Shown piece by piece: positions 1 through 6,383 of a DNA stretch of 8,580 bases. The notes under the pieces were generated by a model that searched no databases, had not been told where the DNA came from, and was given only the letters and a program-made list of their open reading frames with translations. Positions within the stretch are counted from its first letter, which is position 1, and every line of letters starts with the position of its first letter. The stretch spans positions 1 through 8,580 of the forward strand of contig CAYRUO010000040.1 in the NCBI GenBank assembly GCA_964427505.1, given 5' to 3'. Position numbers and translations under genes: made by a program. This DNA is from Thermanaerothrix sp034436175 (GTDB lineage Bacteria; Chloroflexota; Anaerolineae; Anaerolineales; Anaerolineaceae).

Positions 1-1
1 G

Positions 2-274
2 GGCTTTGCCCCGCGCGGCGAGGGCTGGCGGCTGGCCGAAAACGACGGCCTCAGCCTGCGCGGACGCCTGCCGATCCTGACCCTGGGTGGTTCCAAAGCG
101 CGCGGCAACCCCTTAGGGGCAACCGGAGTGTACCAAATCGTCGAAGCGGCGCTCCAATTGCGCGGCGAGGCCGGCCCGAATCAGGTGCCACAGGCACGGC
201 GGGCATTGGTGCAGAACCTGGCCGGCCCGGCGTCGAGCGCCTTCACCCATGTGTTGGAACGCTATTCCGGGTAA
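2..274 (+). CDS. Thiolase-fold protein (acetyl-CoA acetyltransferase / SCP2-thiolase family), C-terminal part
   Basis: The last 90 residues of a protein whose start lies left of the window, ending at TAA 272-274. The segment GGSKARGNPLGATGVYQ (visible residues 29-45) matches the C-terminal thiolase block normally written GG-x-K-A-x-GHP-x-GATG. It is followed by a helix and by QNLAGPASSAFTHVLER, like the end of SCP2-type and archaeal-type thiolases, which lack the CxGGG loop of classical thiolases. In catalytic thiolases the His of GHP is an active-site residue; here it is Asn (codon 107-109). The next gene is a DUF35 protein, the usual partner of this branch: archaeal acetoacetyl-CoA thiolase/HMG-CoA synthase complexes and Ltp2-type aldolases are known examples. 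The product may be a thiolase, an aldolase or a non-catalytic partner subunit. The family call is firm; the reaction is unknown because the nucleophile region is outside the window. Confidence 0.85.
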   Translation, partial: GFAPRGEGWRLAENDGLSLRGRLPILTLGGSKARGNPLGATGVYQIVEAALQLRGEAGPNQVPQARRALVQNLAGPASSAFTHVLERYSG

Positions 275-362
275 TGCGAGATTTTGAGAGTCGTCACGGG
301 TGAAATTGATAGGATTTGATAGATAGATGCCCTTAAAGTTAGGCTGATTGTGAACGATAGAA

Positions 363-367
363 AGGAG
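363..367 (+). promoter_or_regulatory. Strong ribosome binding site of the DUF35 gene
   Basis: AGGAG lies 8 nt before ATG 376, within AAAGGAGATACAGGT. It fixes the start of the DUF35 gene. The 101-nt space after the thiolase-fold gene is AT-richer and holds TTGATAG twice (306-312 and 316-322), but I found no convincing -10 box at the right distance, so I do not call a promoter there. Confidence 0.8.
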
Positions 368-375
368 ATACAGGT

Positions 376-783
376 ATGGAAATTCCGCGACATTGGCGCC
401 TGAAACAGCAACGCTACGCCCTGGTGGGCGAGGTATGCCCGCACTGCGAGGAGAAGATCTTCCCGCCGCGCGATGTCTGCCCCTACTGCGGCAACGAAGC
501 CAAAACCCAATTCACGTTTAGCGGGCGCGGCACGGTCTATTCCTTCACCACCCTCACCGAAGCGCCGGCCGGTTTTGAATCCATGGCGCCCTACACCGTG
601 GCGCTGGTGAAACTGGAAGAAGGCCCGGTGGTGACCGCCCAATTGACCGACCTGGGTGACCGCCCGGTGGAAATCGGCATGCCGGTCGAGATGGTCACAC
701 GCAAGATCCGCGCCGAGGACGAAGAGCGCGGGGTGATCATCTACGGCTATAAGTTCCGCCCGGTGTTGAGCGAAGCACACTAG
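376..783 (+). CDS. DUF35 zinc-ribbon / OB-fold protein (acyl-CoA-binding partner of thiolase-fold enzymes)
   Basis: A complete 135-residue protein, normal length for the family. Residues 1-18 hold the N-terminal helix with PRHWRLKQQRY. A rubredoxin-like zinc ribbon follows with Cys21, Cys24, Cys35 and Cys38 (CPHC...CPYC). From about residue 45 comes the OB-fold part (GRGTVYSFTTL, PYTVALVKLEEGPVVTAQL, VEIGMPVEMV) and a C-terminal strand ending YKFRPV. In characterised systems these small cytoplasmic proteins bridge or stabilise thiolase-fold enzymes and bind the CoA moiety, so the obvious partner is the gene ending 101 nt upstream. Possible settings are acetoacetyl-CoA/mevalonate synthesis or another acyl-CoA condensation or cleavage; the window does not decide. 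A convergent terminator follows at 811-830. Confidence 0.9.
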   Translation: MEIPRHWRLKQQRYALVGEVCPHCEEKIFPPRDVCPYCGNEAKTQFTFSGRGTVYSFTTLTEAPAGFESMAPYTVALVKLEEGPVVTAQLTDLGDRPVEIGMPVEMVTRKIRAEDEERGVIIYGYKFRPVLSEAH

Positions 784-810
784 TCATTTCGTTGGCTGTG
801 AAGATCAAAA

Positions 811-830
811 CGCCTCCCGCTCGGGAGGCG
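811..830. terminator. Bidirectional intrinsic terminator between convergent genes
   Basis: CGCCTCCC pairs with GGGAGGCG around a GCTC loop: 8 perfect GC-rich pairs. On the plus strand the stem is followed by CTTGCTTT, a modest T-rich tail. On the minus strand it is followed by TTTTGATCTT, a better T tract. It lies between the end of the DUF35 gene (783) and the end of the minus-strand ATPase gene (882), so it can stop transcription from both sides. Confidence 0.8.
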
Positions 831-881
831 CTTGCTTTAATGCGGGCGCCCTATCTTGACCTGCCGGCCACCTTGACCGCC

Positions 882-1994
882 TTAGGGATGAGCCATGTCC
901 ACAGTTCGGGGTTCCTGTCCTGCCGGCAAAGACGCCTCAAAGTCATCCTCACCCCCTGCCGGAAAGCAGGCCAGGTCATGCGCCGCGCTGAGGTAAACGC
1001 GCACCGGCTGACCCAACGGCACCAGGTAATCGTGCGGTTGGAGCGCCGGCACAACCTGCCCCGACGCGAGTTCAACTTGGTAAAGGTTCAACATGCCCTT
1101 AAATATGCGCCCGACCACCCTGCCGTTCGGTATCCCGTGGAGATCGAAGCCGATGTCATCGGCGCGCACGGCCAGATCTATCCGCGTACCCGGCGGCCAG
1201 GGCACCGCCTGCCGCACCATCCCTAACTCGGTCTGAATCCCCTCCGTGGTCACCCGAGCGGGCAAAAAGCAGGCGTTGCCCATGAATTCGGCCACAAACC
1301 GGTTGGCCGGGCGGGCAAAAATCGCTTCAGGGGTGCCGATTTGCTGGACGTGCCCCCGGTTCATCACCACCAGCCGATCCCCCATAAACAGCGCTTCTTC
1401 CTGATCGTGGGTCACGAACAGGGCGGCAACTCCCAGGCCCTTCAATACCGCACGCACATCCACGCGTAGTTTCAGACGTAAATCGGCATCCAAACTGGAA
1501 AAGGGTTCGTCCAGCAACAGCACCTGCGGCTGGGGGGCTAAGGCGCGCGCCAGGGCGACCCGCTGCTGCTCGCCGCCGGAGAGTTGATGCGGAAAGCGCC
1601 GCGCCATGCCATGCAGGCCGACCAGCGCTAAAAGGTCTTCCACCCGCCGCTGTACCTGCGGCTTGGGCCAGCCCTTCAGCCCGAAGGCAATGTTCTCAAA
1701 GACGTTCAGATGGGGGAAAAGGGCATAATCTTGAAAGACCATCCCAATGCGGCGCTTTTCCGGGGGGATGAACACACCGGGGGCGACCAGCGGCTGCCCG
1801 TGCATGCGGATTTCACCCTGCTCGGGACGTTCAAAACCGGCAATCAGGCGCAGGGTGGTCGTCTTGCCGCACCCGCTCGGCCCAACCACGGCCAGAATTT
1901 CCCCCGCCACCAGATCCAAGCACAAATCGGCGACGACGGTCTTGCCCTGATACGATTTATACACGTGGCGACATTCCAGCAAATGCTGACTCAT
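882..1994 (-). CDS. fbpC: Iron(III)-type ABC transporter ATP-binding protein (FbpC/PotA family)
   Basis: A complete 370-residue ATPase that powers the adjacent importer from the cytoplasmic face. All nucleotide-binding motifs are present: Walker A GPSGCGKTT (38-46), Q-loop Gln88 in VFQDYALFPH, signature LSGGEQQR (138-145), Walker B VLLLDEP (158-164), D-loop SSLD (166-169) and switch His196 in FVTHD. From about residue 230 follows a TOBE-type C-terminal domain, typical of the Fbp/Pot/Mal group, which makes the length normal. ATG 1992-1994 overlaps the permease stop as ATGA, so translation is probably coupled. It is the third gene of the minus-strand fbpA-fbpB-fbpC unit and ends at the terminator at 811-830. 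PotA-like ATPases look very similar; the iron assignment rests on the neighbours. It is the only ABC ATPase in the window. Confidence 0.93.
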   Translation of the reverse strand: MSQHLLECRHVYKSYQGKTVVADLCLDLVAGEILAVVGPSGCGKTTTLRLIAGFERPEQGEIRMHGQPLVAPGVFIPPEKRRIGMVFQDYALFPHLNVFENIAFGLKGWPKPQVQRRVEDLLALVGLHGMARRFPHQLSGGEQQRVALARALAPQPQVLLLDEPFSSLDADLRLKLRVDVRAVLKGLGVAALFVTHDQEEALFMGDRLVVMNRGHVQQIGTPEAIFARPANRFVAEFMGNACFLPARVTTEGIQTELGMVRQAVPWPPGTRIDLAVRADDIGFDLHGIPNGRVVGRIFKGMLNLYQVELASGQVVPALQPHDYLVPLGQPVRVYLSAAHDLACFPAGGEDDFEASLPAGQEPRTVDMAHP

Positions 1995-3570
1995 GGGTTT
2001 GGCTCATTCCGGGTCATAGGATTGCGGTTAAACCAGAGCATAGAGAGCGCAGAAACGCCGATCAGGATCAATGCCGGCCAGGCGGCGCGGGCAAAGAACG
2101 CCTCCGAAACCGCCCCCCACACGCGTGTCGCCAGGGTCGGGAAGCCCGCCGGGGCCAGAAGCAGGGTGGCCGGCAGTTCTTTCAGCGCTGTCAGAAAAAC
2201 CAGACCCGCCGCAGACGCCAGCCCCGGCGAGATCAAGGGCAGGGTCACCCGCCGAAAGACCTCCCCCGGCGAATGTCCCAGGCTGGCGGCGGCTTCTTCC
2301 AGGTTGCGGCGCACCAGGCGCAAGGCGGCCTGCAGTACCCCTAACGCTTGGGGCAAGAACAAGACGACATAGGCAAATACCAACATCACCAGAGTTTGAT
2401 ATAAGGCGGGGGTAAAGTTAGCGCCGAAAAACACCAGCGCCAGGGCGATCACCACCCCGGGCACGGCAAACCCCAGATAACTCCATCCCACCAGCGCGCG
2501 GCTCACCCTTCCACCGTGGCGTACGGCGAGGACGGCCAGCGGCAGAGCCGCGACTACCGTCACCAGGGCGGCCAGGCCGGCGGCCAGAATCGAATTCAGC
2601 AGGGGCGCCGACACGGCTCCCAGCGTCTCACCGGCGCGGATGNNNNNNNNNNNNNNNNNNNNNNNNNNNNNNNNNNNNNNNNNNCCAACGCAACCGGCGG
2701 GGGCGGCTTTGGGGCGTGCACCGCGGCGGCCGGGTTGAGGCGGGCGAGGCGCTGCTGTATCACCAGCAAAAGCACCGTAACCACGACCAGCACCAGCGCC
2801 AGCAGAGCCGCCGTTGAGCGATCCAACGAGGATTGATAGTGCAGGTAAATGGCGCGGGTGAAAGTGGTATAGCGCAGGATCGCGACGGCGCCAAAATCGC
2901 GCAGGACATACAGCGCCACCAGCAGCCCCCCCGAGGCCAGGGCCGGCCGTAGCAAGGGTAGCGTGATGCGCCAAAACGTTGCCCACGGCGAATATCCCAA
3001 ACTGCGCGCGGCTTCTTCCACGGTGCGGTCGCTCATTGCCAATACCGCCCGTGCGTTCAGATAAACATAGGGGTAGGTCATCAGCGTCAGCACCAACCAC
3101 GCCCCACCCAAGCCGTAAATTGAGGGCCACGCCGAGCGTGATACCCACGGCGTGAGCAACGTGGGAATTAGCCCATGCGGTGAAAGCAGGGAGACATATA
3201 AATAGGCGCCCACGTAACTCGGGATGACCAGGGGCAAGGGCAGTACCGCCGCCCAGATGCGTCGCCCGATCAGATCGCTGCGGGTAACCAGCCACGCCAG
3301 GGGGACGGCCAGCGCCGCGGCGCTCAACGTCACCGCCAGGGCCAGCCCCAGACTGCGCAGTAGCAATTGGAGTGACTGGACGCGTCCCAGCCACTCCCAG
3401 ATGGCCGGCCCGGCGCTCAGCGCCCGCAGTCCGAGGTAGAGCAAGGGCAAGCCCATCGCTGCGGCGATCAGGAACGCGGGGAGATAGAGCCAGGTGATCC
3501 GCCCCGCTAAACGGGAGCGAAAAATCACCTCACCTTGGGCCGGGCTGAGCACCATCCGCATAGGGTTCAC
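1991..3570 (-). CDS. fbpB: Iron(III)-type ABC transporter permease, fused two-domain form, interrupted by an assembly gap
   Basis: Inner-membrane channel of the Fe(III) importer. The upstream half (3570 to about 2685) gives roughly 295 residues with about six hydrophobic segments and the coupling motif EEAARSLGYSPWATFWRITL. The downstream half (about 2642 to 1991) has the second permease domain with EEAAASLGHSPGEVFRRVTL. FbpB proteins are normally one polypeptide of about 500-560 residues with two such domains; this locus spans about 525 codons including the Ns. The two halves lie in different reading frames on either side of the gap, best explained by a wrong gap length. GTG 3568-3570 follows directly on the fbpA stop; ATG 3559-3561 and ATG 3553-3555 are alternatives. 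The 3' end overlaps fbpC by ATGA. It could be two separate permeases, but the join falls in the usual inter-domain region. Confidence 0.85.
2643..2684. other. Assembly gap (42 Ns) inside fbpB
   Basis: A run of 42 undetermined bases. The upstream side ends in a proline-rich linker (KPPPPVAL) and the downstream side resumes at IRAGETLG. The gene reads in different frames on the two sides, so 42 is probably a placeholder. Confidence 0.97.
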
Positions 3571-4596
3571 TCAGGGCAAGATGCCGGTCGCGTGAAGCAA
3601 ATTGAGCGTGCCTTGCAGGTCCGCTAATTGCTCCGCGGGGATCGCCGCGCCGGTCAGGCTCTCCAGCGGTGGCAAGCCCCGCTCGGGGTTAACCCCCGCC
3701 ACCAGCGGGTATTCATACGTCTGGCCGGCGAAATACTGCTGGGCGACCGGCGAGAGCAGGAAGCGGATCAATTTCAACGCGTTTTCGGGGTTCTTCCCGC
3801 CGGCCAGGCGGCCGATGCCGGACACCAAAACCAGGGAATCCGGCCCGCCGTTGTTCATAAAATAGTTGCGCGCCGGAAAACTTTCCCCCTGCTCGCGCAG
3901 AAAACGATAGAGATAATAATGATTGACCAATCCAACCTCAATCTCGCCGTTGCCTACCGCGGCAACGATGGGCGCGTTGCCCTCGAAGACCACCGGTTGG
4001 TTAGCCTGCATCCCCACCAGCCAGGCGCGGGTTTCCTCTTCGCCCCACATCTGACGCATAGCCGTCACCATGGCCTGAAACGAGGCATTGGTTGGCGCCC
4101 AGCCGATTTTTCCGCGCCAACGCGGAGCGGTAAAGCCGCGTACGTCCTGAGGCAGATCCTCCGGACGCAGGCGTTCGGTATTGTAAACGACCACCCGCGC
4201 GCGCCCTGAGATGCCCACCCAGGTCCCATCCTCGGCGCGGAACTGCGGCGCCACCTGTGTCAAGAGATCCTCGGGCAGAGGCGCCAGCAAATCCGCCGCA
4301 GCGACCGCCCCCAAGCCGCCCGGATCTTGCGCGTAGAACACATCGGCGGGAGAGTTTCGGCCCTCTTCCAAGAGCGTGGCGGCCAGTTCGGCGGTACCGC
4401 CATAGCGCACCTCGACCTGAACGCCTGTGGCCTGGGTAAACTGCGCGAACACCGGCGCCACCAGGTTCTCACTACGCCCGGAATAGACCACCACGCGCCC
4501 AGCGTTTGGTGTAGACGGGGCGGCAGGCAGCGCCGAACATCCGGCCAGTGCGACCACTACCAGGATGACGAGAAGACTACCGAAGAAACGGGACAT
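3571..4596 (-). CDS. fbpA: Iron(III)-type ABC transporter substrate-binding lipoprotein
   Basis: A 341-residue receptor that captures Fe(III) outside the cytoplasmic membrane and delivers it to FbpB. The signal peptide is MSRFFGSLLVILVVVALAGC, with lipobox LAGC and lipidated Cys20, so it should be a lipoprotein. The mature part has the FbpA/AfuA pattern: VVVYSGRSENL (Tyr38), ADVFYAQDPGGLGAV (Tyr88), and NHYYLYRF with the adjacent Tyr227-Tyr228 pair that binds iron in characterised FbpA proteins. FMNNGGPDSLVLVSGIG and QTYEYPLVAGV near the end also fit. I place the start at ATG 4594-4596 because CGGAGG lies 9 nt upstream and a signal peptide follows at once. The in-frame ATG at 4674 lies in the promoter and would add 26 residues ahead of the signal. 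First gene of the fbp unit. Iron is the best ligand guess, not proven. Confidence 0.92.
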   Translation of the reverse strand: MSRFFGSLLVILVVVALAGCSALPAAPSTPNAGRVVVYSGRSENLVAPVFAQFTQATGVQVEVRYGGTAELAATLLEEGRNSPADVFYAQDPGGLGAVAAADLLAPLPEDLLTQVAPQFRAEDGTWVGISGRARVVVYNTERLRPEDLPQDVRGFTAPRWRGKIGWAPTNASFQAMVTAMRQMWGEEETRAWLVGMQANQPVVFEGNAPIVAAVGNGEIEVGLVNHYYLYRFLREQGESFPARNYFMNNGGPDSLVLVSGIGRLAGGKNPENALKLIRFLLSPVAQQYFAGQTYEYPLVAGVNPERGLPPLESLTGAAIPAEQLADLQGTLNLLHATGILP

Positions 4597-4605
4597 AACG
4601 ATGAA

Positions 4606-4611
4606 CCTCCG
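4606..4611 (-). promoter_or_regulatory. Ribosome binding site that decides the fbpA start
   Basis: CGGAGG on the minus strand, 9 nt before ATG 4596. It supports the shorter fbpA form that begins directly with the lipoprotein signal peptide. Confidence 0.85.
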
Positions 4612-4645
4612 TTGGGATAGGGAAGTGGAAGAACGTGGCGGAGGA

Positions 4646-4674
4646 TTTATAACCAATACGGGTGATTTTGTCAA
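4646..4674 (-). promoter_or_regulatory. Near-consensus sigma70-type promoter of the fbp operon
   Basis: Read on the minus strand: -35 TTGACA (4674-4669), a 17-nt spacer, and -10 TATAAA (4651-4646). Spacing is ideal and only one -10 base differs from consensus. Transcription would begin near 4639, leaving a leader of about 40 nt before fbpA. The promoter overlaps the alternative upstream ATG of fbpA, which argues against that start. Such a strong core promoter would suit a repressor-controlled iron operon, but I see no recognisable Fur or DtxR box. Confidence 0.8.
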
Positions 4675-4675
4675 T

Positions 4676-4699
4676 ATTTTTAACGAAATTCATAAAAAT
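4676..4699. repeat. AT-rich 7-bp inverted repeat next to the fbp -35 box
   Basis: ATTTTTA (4676-4682) and TAAAAAT (4693-4699) are perfect inverted copies separated by 10 nt, directly upstream of the -35 box of the fbp promoter. It could be an operator half-site pair or an UP-like A/T element. The sequence is low in complexity, so chance is possible. Confidence 0.4.
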
Positions 4700-4985
4700 T
4701 ACCGGTGCGTCAGCAAAACCGCTCAAGATCCGCTCTACCCCGATCTCAGCCGAATTGGCCTGGCAGCATCCGGCGCCTGCGCTACACCTCCGAGGGCCTG
4801 CCGTCTGCTCAGGGATCACATTGGCTGTGCTCCAATCCTGCCTGCGCACCCCTGGGGTTGGTCCTAACCTACGCCGGCCCCAAGACACAGCCCACCTGCT
4901 CAGAGGGCCGAACCCATGTACCAAGAATATCGAGAAGTCCGTTCGGGTCAAGCGCTCAAATATGTATGACAATCAGCAAAAACAC
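4700..4985. other. Divergent intergenic spacer without a supportable gene
   Basis: About 285 nt between the fbp promoter elements and the promoter of the plus-strand operon. Short open frames cross it on both strands, but none has a ribosome binding site, a familiar domain or good codon use. CTGCTCAG occurs twice (near 4804 and 4891), ATTGG/CCAAT forms a 5-bp inverted repeat near 4820-4837, and CCGAAC/GTTCGG pairs over a long loop near 4908-4946. None is strong. I looked for a molybdenum-cofactor-type riboswitch and could not recognise one. Confidence 0.5.
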
Positions 4986-5014
4986 TTGTTCTCCAGCCCA
5001 GGGTATGATATACT
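4986..5014 (+). promoter_or_regulatory. Extended -10 promoter of the trmO-modB-modA operon
   Basis: TTGTTC (4986-4991) as a partial -35, a 17-nt spacer, and -10 TATACT (5009-5014) preceded by TG at 5006-5007 in the TGn position. The start of transcription would be near 5021, giving a leader of only about 17 nt before ATG 5038. The extended -10 compensates for the weak -35. Confidence 0.6.
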
Positions 5015-5028
5015 CACTCAATGAGTAT
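5010..5028. repeat. Inverted repeat overlapping the -10 box and start site, candidate operator
   Basis: ATACTCA (5010-5016) and TGAGTAT (5022-5028) are perfect 7-bp inverted copies around CTCAA. The repeat overlaps the -10 box and the predicted transcription start, where a repressor would block initiation. It does not match the E. coli ModE consensus closely. As RNA, only part of it would be in the leader, so a DNA operator is more likely than a leader hairpin. Confidence 0.5.
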
Positions 5029-5037
5029 CCGTGAAAG

Positions 5038-5499
5038 ATGACCACTCTATCCTCTTCCTTTCGACCTATCGGCATCATTTACACCCCATTTACCCGCAAA
5101 GAAGATACCCCCGTCCAGGCCAGTTATTCCTCGGCTGAAGGACGGGTAGTGGTCTATCCCGAATACAGCGCCGGGCTAGAAGGGGTAGAGGGTTTTTCGC
5201 ACTTGATTTTGCTCTACCTCTGGCATCAGGCACCCCAACAGGTTTCCTTGCGGGTCAAGCCGTTTCTGGGCGAGCACGAAGTCGGCCTGTTTGCCACGCG
5301 TTACCCCTGCCGCCCGAACCCAATCGGGCTATCGGTGGTGCGACTGCTGGAACGCCGCGATAACGAACTGCTCATCCGCGGTGTAGATATGCTGGACGGT
5401 AGTCCCCTGCTAGACATCAAGCCGTATATACCGGATTTCGACGTTCACCCGGCCGAGCGGACGGGTTGGTACAAACCGGTTACCAAATCTACTTCCTGA
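5038..5499 (+). CDS. trmO: Short TrmO/TsaA-family protein (tRNA m6t6A37 methyltransferase-like)
   Basis: A 153-residue protein of the TrmO (TsaA-like, YaeB) beta-barrel family. Characterised TrmO uses S-adenosylmethionine to N6-methylate t6A37 in tRNA. Visible family blocks are FRPIGIIYTPF (8-18), the GLEGVEGFSHLILLYLWH region (46-63), the signature ATRYPCRPNPIGLSVVRL (86-103) and DMLDGSPLLDIKPYIP (117-132). E. coli TrmO is about 235 residues; this is the short form with the barrel domain only. ATG 5038 is the first possible start, since TGA at 5032-5034 closes the frame upstream; its ribosome binding site is weak and the leader short. It is first in the operon, 9 nt before modB. In this context it may serve tRNA modification or a so far unknown function tied to oxyanions. 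Family call firm, exact activity uncertain. Confidence 0.85.
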   Translation: MTTLSSSFRPIGIIYTPFTRKEDTPVQASYSSAEGRVVVYPEYSAGLEGVEGFSHLILLYLWHQAPQQVSLRVKPFLGEHEVGLFATRYPCRPNPIGLSVVRLLERRDNELLIRGVDMLDGSPLLDIKPYIPDFDVHPAERTGWYKPVTKSTS

Positions 5500-5508
5500 A
5501 GCCTGCCG

Positions 5509-6369
5509 ATGCAAAGCGAATTAACGCAATCGCGCCCCTATGAGGGTTATGCCAACCGGACCAGCCGCCTCATCCGCCGCTGGCGCGACTCGCTTTGGCA
5601 GGCATTAACCCTTCCCATGTTTGCCTTCATCGGCATCCCCATCGCCGCCATTTTCCTGGGGCTGACACCCGAGGCCATTTGGCGTTCGCTGCAAACACCG
5701 CAGGCCATACAGGCCATCCGGCTCAGTGCCCTGACTTCGTTCATCACCGTTAGCGTCAGCGTGATCCTTGGCACGCCGGTTGCCTATCTGCTCTACCGCA
5801 AACGCTCCCGTTTTCAACATTTGCTGGATACACTGATTGACTTGCCCACCGTACTGCCGCCGGCCGTGGCCGGTGTTGCCCTGCTCATCGCATTTGGCCG
5901 TGCCACGCCTATCGGGCAACGGCTGGCCGAACTCGGCATTCAACTGCCCTTCACTACAGCCGCCGTCGTGATGGCGCAGACCTTTGTTGCCGCACCGCTG
6001 TATATCAAATCCGCGGCCCTGGGTTTTGCAAGTGTGGGGTGTGAAATCCGCCGCGCCGCCGCACTGGACGGTGCCAACCGCTGGCAGATTTTCCGTTATA
6101 TCGTCCTGCCTATGGCGTGGCAATCGCTGGTCAGCGGCTGTATGTTAACTTGGTCGCGCGCCATGGGCGAATTTGGGGCTACCATTATTTTTGCCGGCAA
6201 TCTACCCGGGCGCACCCAAACCATGCCGCTGGCCATTTACATCGGCCTGGAGGTGGATTTGCATACCGCCCTTTCACTCTCCGCCATACTCATCATTTTT
6301 TCGTTTACCACCCTTTTGATGCTCAAGACGGTGCTAAACCGCCACACGGACGATACTCTTGTTGAATGA
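5509..6369 (+). CDS. modB: Molybdate-type ABC transporter permease
   Basis: A 286-residue inner-membrane channel subunit. After a cytoplasmic N-terminus, hydrophobic segments lie near residues 35-52, 68-92, 112-130, 147-167, 200-215 and 252-275. Hallmarks of ModB are DLPTVLPPAVAGVALL (111-126), the coupling loop EIRRAAALDGANRWQIFRYI (179-198) that docks on the ATPase, and GEFGATIIFAGNLPGRTQTM (220-239), very close to known ModB proteins. It is longer than E. coli ModB (229 residues), mainly at the N-terminus. It begins 9 nt after trmO, and its TGA overlaps an ATG (ATGA, 6366-6369) just ahead of modA. Sulfate (CysT/CysW) and tungstate permeases are related; the GNLPGRTQT block favours molybdate/tungstate. 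No ATPase gene follows in this operon. Confidence 0.92.
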   Translation: MQSELTQSRPYEGYANRTSRLIRRWRDSLWQALTLPMFAFIGIPIAAIFLGLTPEAIWRSLQTPQAIQAIRLSALTSFITVSVSVILGTPVAYLLYRKRSRFQHLLDTLIDLPTVLPPAVAGVALLIAFGRATPIGQRLAELGIQLPFTTAAVVMAQTFVAAPLYIKSAALGFASVGCEIRRAAALDGANRWQIFRYIVLPMAWQSLVSGCMLTWSRAMGEFGATIIFAGNLPGRTQTMPLAIYIGLEVDLHTALSLSAILIIFSFTTLLMLKTVLNRHTDDTLVE

Positions 6370-6372
6370 CAT

Positions 6373-6377
6373 GGAGG
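6373..6377 (+). promoter_or_regulatory. Ribosome binding site that decides the modA start
   Basis: GGAGG lies 6 nt before ATG 6384. It favours this start over ATG 6366, which overlaps the modB stop and would place six extra residues (MTWRYG) ahead of the signal peptide. Confidence 0.75.
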
Positions 6378-6383
6378 TATGGG

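Noticed and set aside
262..780. Minus-strand open frame of 172 codons opposite the DUF35 gene
   Set aside because: It is antisense to a clear DUF35 protein with a strong ribosome binding site; its His/Arg/Gly-rich product looks like a GC-driven shadow.
1710..2372. Plus-strand open frame of 220 codons across fbpC and fbpB
   Set aside because: Antisense to well-conserved ABC transporter motifs; its product is low-complexity and resembles no family.
1991..3394. Reading fbpB as two separate overlapping permease genes
   Set aside because: The overlap exists only through the Ns and the wrong frame upstream of them; FbpB is normally one two-domain protein.
3628..4209. Plus-strand open frame of 193 codons opposite fbpA
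   Set aside because: Antisense to the binding protein; no ribosome binding site or recognisable domain.
4597..4674. N-terminal extension of fbpA from ATG 4674
   Set aside because: It would put 26 residues before a clear lipoprotein signal peptide, and this ATG lies inside the -35 box; CGGAGG points to 4596.
4705..5034. Short plus-strand open frames (100-120 codons) in the divergent spacer
   Set aside because: No ribosome binding site, overlapping alternatives in several frames, no known domain, and they run through the operon promoter.
4700..5037. Possible molybdenum-cofactor or other riboswitch before the mod operon
   Set aside because: The predicted leader is only about 17 nt and no conserved riboswitch core was recognised; a covariance-model search would be decisive.
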